Assembly: GCA_021299875.1 (NCBI GenBank)
Contig: JAJTEW010000013.1
Location: 1 to 32,129 of the forward strand
Length of the DNA: 32,129 nucleotides
Reading direction: 5' to 3'
Origin: Comamonadaceae bacterium
GTDB lineage: Bacteria; Pseudomonadota; Gammaproteobacteria; Burkholderiales; Burkholderiaceae_C
Below are positions 28,541-32,129 of the stretch, in pieces (within the stretch, counting starts at the first letter, position 1; each line of letters opens with the position of its first letter). The position numbers were made by a program, and so were the translations under genes. The notes under the pieces are model-generated. The model worked only from the letters and a program-made list of their open reading frames with translations. It was not told the DNA's origin and ran no database searches.

Positions 28541-30643
28541 TCAAATGGCCTGGGGATCCACGTCTACCAGCCAGCGGATCACACTTTTGTGTTCGGGCAG
28601 GCTGCGCACTTGGTGCAGCACGTTGTGCAGGTGCCACAGCATTTTCTGCAGCGCCATGCGGTTGGGGCTCTCCAGAAGCATTTGGGCGCGTTCCACATCG
28701 GCCACGCGCTGCATGCTCATGGGCACGGCGGGGTAAACACTCACCTGCAACACCAAGTCGGTGGTTTGAGGGTCGGCGCTCAGTTGCGCTTCCAATGTTT
28801 CGCGTGCGGCGTTCAACAGCGCTTGAGCGGCTTCTTGCGTGCGGGCATCGGCGCGCAGCAAGGCCTGGTGGCTGATGGGCGGCAGGTCGGCGGCGGTGCG
28901 CTGGGCCAACTCACTCGCGGCAAAGGCTGGGTAGTCGTGTTTTTTGAGCGCCTCAAACAGCGCGTGCGTGGGGTGAAAGGTTTGCACCCACATCTCGCTG
29001 GTGGCGCTTTGGGCGGCATCGCGCCCGGCGCGGCCAGCGGCTTGCATCAGCAGGGCAAACAGCCGTTCGGGCGCGCGAAAGTCGCTTGAAAACAGCGCCG
29101 TGTCGGGGTTGACTGCGGCCACCAGCGTGATGCGCCTGAAGTCGTGTCCCTTGGCAATCATTTGCGTGCCCACCAAAACATCCACCTCGCCCGAATGCAC
29201 CTGCGCCAGTTGGTTTTCAAGTGCCCCCTTCAGCCGCGTGCTGTCGGCGTCGATGCGGGCAATGCGGGCCGGCGTGCCGTCGGGCCGCAAGACGTGCGCA
29301 AGCAATTCGCCCAGGTGTTCTTCGAGTTGTTCTGTGCCGCGGCCAATGGGCGCGATGTCGGCGTTGCCGCATTCGGGGCAGGCGCGGGGCACGCGCTCGG
29401 TCAGTCCGCAGTGGTGGCAGCGCAGGGTGCGGTCGATCTTGTGGAACACCCGGAATGCGCTGCAGTGCTTGCACTCGCTTTTCCAGCCGCAGTCGGCGCA
29501 GTGCAGCACCGGGGCATAGCCGCGGCGGTTGAGCAGCAGCATGCATTGCTCGCCGCGCTCGACCCGCTCCTGGATGGCGGCCACCAACTGGGTGGACAGC
29601 ACGGCGCGGCGCGGCTGCTTGTTCATGTCTACGCGCCGCACTTTGGGCAGCAAGCCGGTGCCGATGCGCGAGGGCATCAGCAACCTCTGGTAACGCCCGC
29701 CTGGATCGTCGGCACTGGCCGGGCGGCTGAGGTGCCAGCTCTCCAGCGAAGGCGTGGCCGAGGCCAGCAGCACGGGGGCGTTGTGTAGCCTGCCCCGGTA
29801 CACCGCCAAGTCGCGGGCCGAGTAACGGGCGCCTTCTTGCTGTTTGTAGCTGGGGTCGTGCTCTTCGTCGACCACGATGAGTTTCAGGTGCGGCATGGAC
29901 GCAAAGATCGCCATGCGTGTGCCCAGCACGATGCGGGCTTGGCCCGCGTGCGCGGCCAGCCAGCCCTTCAGGCGCTGGGCGGGCGTCATGCCGCTGTGCA
30001 TGGACACCACGGCGTCTGCTCCAAATCGCGTTTGCACCCGTTCTTCGAGTTGGGGCGTGAGGTTGATCTCGGGCACCATGAGCAGGGCTTGGGCCTGCGG
30101 ATCGGTGGCCAGCATGCGCTCTACCGCCTGCAAATACACCTCGGTCTTGCCGCTACCGGTGCTGCCAAACAGCAAGAATGGGCCATGCCCATTGGCCATC
30201 TGGTCGAGCACGGTGATCTGTTCCGGGGACAGGGCAGGACCAAGAGCGGTATGGACGGTCCGCTCGGTTTGCTTTTTCAAGCGCCGCGCCAGTTGCTCAG
30301 ACGTCAGGTCGCGCAACTGCGGCGGCAAGGCTGACAAGGCCACTTCGCCCAAGGCGCGCTGGTAATACTGGGCCGAAAATTGCACCAGTTGCCGCCAAGA
30401 GGCGTCCAGAGGCGGCAGCCCCTCCAGCACACCCAGTACATCGCGCACATGGGATGCGGGCATGCCGACCGGGGCGCTGTCTCGGATCGCCCAGACCACG
30501 CCCAGCACTTCGCGTTGGCCAAAAGGCACGCGCACCAGTTGGCCGGGGTGCACCGGAACAGGGCTGCGGTAGGTCAGCAAGCCACCCACTTGGCTGTGTG
30601 CAGGGGCCTGAACGGCGATGTCAATCCAAATCGACAATGGCAT
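28541..30643 (-). CDS. priA: Primosomal protein N' (replication restart helicase PriA)
   Basis: A 700-residue 3'-5' DNA helicase that recognises stalled forks and reloads the replisome. The N-terminal 3'BD domain precedes Walker A GSTGSGKT (residues 160-167) and the DEEH box (259-262). The eight zinc-binding cysteines are all present: C382, C385, C391, C394, C409, C412, C422 and C425. The C-terminal helicase motifs GTQMIAKGHDF and LMQAAGRAGRD are intact. The ATG at 30643 is chosen; a TTG at 30652 would add three residues, but the only GGAG lies between the two, rather close to the ATG. Upstream is a long gap with a DnaA-box match. Confidence 0.96.
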   Translation of the reverse strand: MPLSIWIDIAVQAPAHSQVGGLLTYRSPVPVHPGQLVRVPFGQREVLGVVWAIRDSAPVGMPASHVRDVLGVLEGLPPLDASWRQLVQFSAQYYQRALGEVALSALPPQLRDLTSEQLARRLKKQTERTVHTALGPALSPEQITVLDQMANGHGPFLLFGSTGSGKTEVYLQAVERMLATDPQAQALLMVPEINLTPQLEERVQTRFGADAVVSMHSGMTPAQRLKGWLAAHAGQARIVLGTRMAIFASMPHLKLIVVDEEHDPSYKQQEGARYSARDLAVYRGRLHNAPVLLASATPSLESWHLSRPASADDPGGRYQRLLMPSRIGTGLLPKVRRVDMNKQPRRAVLSTQLVAAIQERVERGEQCMLLLNRRGYAPVLHCADCGWKSECKHCSAFRVFHKIDRTLRCHHCGLTERVPRACPECGNADIAPIGRGTEQLEEHLGELLAHVLRPDGTPARIARIDADSTRLKGALENQLAQVHSGEVDVLVGTQMIAKGHDFRRITLVAAVNPDTALFSSDFRAPERLFALLMQAAGRAGRDAAQSATSEMWVQTFHPTHALFEALKKHDYPAFAASELAQRTAADLPPISHQALLRADARTQEAAQALLNAARETLEAQLSADPQTTDLVLQVSVYPAVPMSMQRVADVERAQMLLESPNRMALQKMLWHLHNVLHQVRSLPEHKSVIRWLVDVDPQAI

Positions 30644-30751
30644 TTGCTCCAATGTTTTGAACGGGGTTACAACTTTTAAGAGTTAGGTGAAGTCTCGAAA
30701 TCGGGCCTAAGTGCTTGATTTCAAAGTGCTTTGACTTCAGTTCAGAAAATC

Positions 30752-30760
30752 TGTGGATAA
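30752..30760 (-). promoter_or_regulatory. DnaA-box sequence TTATCCACA upstream of priA
   Basis: TGTGGATAA on the + strand is the perfect E. coli-type DnaA box TTATCCACA on the minus strand, in priA orientation, about 110 bp upstream of the priA start. A related TTATGCACA (one mismatch) in the same orientation is at 30939-30947. Confidence 0.5.
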
Positions 30761-30786
30761 CTTTGTTGAAAACTTGTCCTCAAGGC

Positions 30787-30802
30787 TTGCAAGGCCTTGC
30801 AA
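30787..30802. repeat. Perfect 16-bp palindrome upstream of priA
   Basis: TTGCAAGGCCTTGCAA is exactly self-complementary. It lies about 145 bp upstream of the priA start and about 225 bp after the hemE stop. It has the size and symmetry of a dimeric regulator operator; the regulator is not identifiable. Confidence 0.55.
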
Positions 30803-31025
30803 ATCAAGGGTTTAGACAGATTGCTCATCAGATGGGCATTTTCATAAAACCCAACAAAATCAAGGACTTGGCCGATTTTCAAAAGCGACAACAGGGGCAT
30901 GCAGCACAAACCTCAGACAAAGTGGCGCGCCCTTTTTTTGTGCATAAGTCAAGAGGAGAAGTTTGGATTTTGATGAAAAAATCGCATTTTCGGCGTGTTT
31001 GTGTGCGGGCTTAATTCTTCGGTTT

Positions 31026-32129
31026 TCAAGTCTCGGCACGCAATTTTCGTGAATGGCTGTGCACCGCCTCGACCAGCGCCGTCACATGCTCGGGCGGGGT
31101 GTATTGGCTGATGCCGTGGCCCAGGTTGAAGATGTGCGTGGGGCCGGTGGTGCGCTTGTCGGTGTGCGGCGTGCCAAAGCTGTCGAGCACGCGGCGCACC
31201 TCGGTGGCGATCTGCGCGGGCGGCGCAAACAAGATGTTGGGGTCGATGTTGCCTTGCAGCGCTTTGCCGGGGCCACCGACTTGGCCGCCCACTTGGGCGC
31301 GGGCGCGGCCCAGGTTCATGGTCCAGTCCAGGCCCAGCACATCGCAGTTGAGGCCCGCCATCTCGGGCAGCCACAGGCCACCGCCTTTGGTGAAGACCAA
31401 GCTGGGGATGCGTTGGCCGTTGTGCTCGGTTTTGAGCTGGGCCAGCACGCGGGCGGTGTAGGCCAGGCTGAACTGCTGGAAAGCGCCATCGGCCAGCACG
31501 CCGCCCCAGCTGTCAAACACCATGACGGCTTGGGCACCGGCTTCGATTTGGGTGTTCAGGTACAGGGCCACCGCGTCGGCGTTGATTTCCAGGATGCGGT
31601 GCATCAGGTCGGGGCGGCTGTACATCAGGGTTTTGACATGCCGGTAGTCGTCCGAGCCTGCGCCCTCGACCATGTAGCAGGCCAGCGTCCAGGGGCTGCC
31701 GGAAAAGCCGATCAGGGGCACGCGGCCGTTCAGCGCCTTGCGGATGGAGGTGACGGCGTCGAACACATAGCGCAGCTTGTTCATGTCGGGCACGGCCAGG
31801 GCGGCCACGGCCGCTTCGTCGCGCACGTTTTTGGCAAAGCGCGGGCCTTCGCCCTGGGCAAAGGACAGGCCCAGGCCCATGGCGTCGGGCACGGTGAGGA
31901 TGTCGCTGAACAGGATGGACGCGTCCAGGGGGTAGCGGTCCAGCGGCTGCAGGGTGACTTCGGTGGCGAAGTCCACGTTGGTGGCCAGGCCCATGAAGCT
32001 GCCGGCCTTGGCGCGGGTGGCGCAGTACTCGGGCAGGTAGCGGCCGGCTTGGCGCATGAGCCACACGGGGGTGTGGTCGGTGGCCTGGCGCAGGCAGGCG
32101 CGCAGGAAGCTGTCGTTTTGCAGGGGGGC
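31026..32129 (-). CDS. hemE: Uroporphyrinogen decarboxylase (5' end outside window)
   Basis: 367 codons plus stop of HemE, which decarboxylates uroporphyrinogen III to coproporphyrinogen III in haem synthesis. The family signatures are present: [15 protein letters not shown] near the N-terminus, [25 protein letters not shown] and the C-terminal [16 protein letters not shown]. The open frame runs to the last base of the window ([18 protein letters not shown]), so only a few N-terminal residues are missing. The internal ATG at 32066 is within the conserved MRQAGRY motif and is not the start. Confidence 0.96.
   Translation of the reverse strand, partial: APLQNDSFLRACLRQATDHTPVWLMRQAGRYLPEYCATRAKAGSFMGLATNVDFATEVTLQPLDRYPLDASILFSDILTVPDAMGLGLSFAQGEGPRFAKNVRDEAAVAALAVPDMNKLRYVFDAVTSIRKALNGRVPLIGFSGSPWTLACYMVEGAGSDDYRHVKTLMYSRPDLMHRILEINADAVALYLNTQIEAGAQAVMVFDSWGGVLADGAFQQFSLAYTARVLAQLKTEHNGQRIPSLVFTKGGGLWLPEMAGLNCDVLGLDWTMNLGRARAQVGGQVGGPGKALQGNIDPNILFAPPAQIATEVRRVLDSFGTPHTDKRTTGPTHIFNLGHGISQYTPPEHVTALVEAVHSHSRKLRAET

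Larger units (their letters stand above)
30644..31025. promoter_or_regulatory. hemE-priA intergenic region
   Basis: A 382-bp gap between two minus-strand genes, AT-rich for this genome. It contains a perfect DnaA-box sequence (30752-30760), a one-mismatch DnaA-box-like sequence (30939-30947), a perfect 16-bp palindrome (30787-30802) and a T7 run at 30933-30939. A plus-strand open frame of 99 codons crosses it but shows no recognisable protein and no clear ribosome-binding site, so I regard the region as regulatory. No strong terminator for hemE and no clear sigma-70 promoter for priA could be picked by eye. Confidence 0.55.

Noticed and set aside
30715..31014. 99-codon plus-strand frame in the hemE-priA gap
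   Set aside because: No family resemblance, no good ribosome-binding site, and it runs through the DnaA box and palindrome; more likely non-coding.
30644..31025. Possible chromosomal replication origin, because of DnaA boxes and AT-rich DNA
   Set aside because: Only one perfect box and one near match, no dnaA/rpmH/gidA neighbours, and the highly expressed rpoBC genes to the left are transcribed towards it, opposite to the usual co-orientation with replication.

Overview
The window looks like a betaproteobacterial chromosome, order Burkholderiales and most likely Comamonadaceae (a Limnohabitans/Polaromonas-like lineage). This is judged from protein character, the TTG-started rplJ, and the conserved orders tuf-tRNA-Trp-secE-nusG-rplKAJL-rpoBC and rsmB-DUF4390-ntrY-response regulator. 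No database search was possible, so the genus is inference.

Region 1 (1-12.4 kb, + strand) is the transcription/translation core: the 3' end of tuf, tRNA-Trp, secE, nusG, the ribosomal proteins L11, L1, L10 and L7/L12, then rpoB and rpoC. The non-coding gaps before rplK, before rplJ and between rplL and rpoB contain hairpins that fit the known autoregulation and attenuation of this operon. A terminator-like hairpin follows rpoC.

Region 2 (12.4-17.6 kb, +) holds rsmB (16S rRNA m5C967 methyltransferase), an exported DUF4390 protein, an NtrY-type membrane histidine kinase and a short response regulator with a Fis-type helix-turn-helix. tRNA-Phe and a strong terminator follow.

Region 3 (about 17.6-22.4 kb) is accessory DNA. 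It holds an AT-rich small outer-membrane-type protein, a broken IS3-type orfA with IS-end-like repeats, a short orphan reading frame, a ten-C tract, and a two-gene unit of a TctC/Bug-type periplasmic binding protein and a D-aminoacylase-type amidohydrolase. The tRNA-Phe 3' end and the start of its terminator (17598-17625) recur in the same orientation at 22398-22425 (25 of 28 identical). This suggests the block is a decayed island inserted at tRNA-Phe. No integrase is visible.

Region 4 (22.4-32.1 kb) returns to housekeeping genes. A fadD-type acyl-CoA ligase and a metallo-beta-lactamase-fold hydrolase form a minus-strand pair. Divergent from them are a GNAT acetyltransferase, corC and lnt (+). 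Then come priA and hemE on the minus strand, hemE running off the right edge. The 382-bp gap between hemE and priA carries a perfect DnaA-box sequence and a perfect 16-bp palindrome. I saw no CRISPR array, prophage, toxin-antitoxin pair or recognisable defence system. The most interesting signal is the tRNA-Phe island architecture, not a clearly new system.
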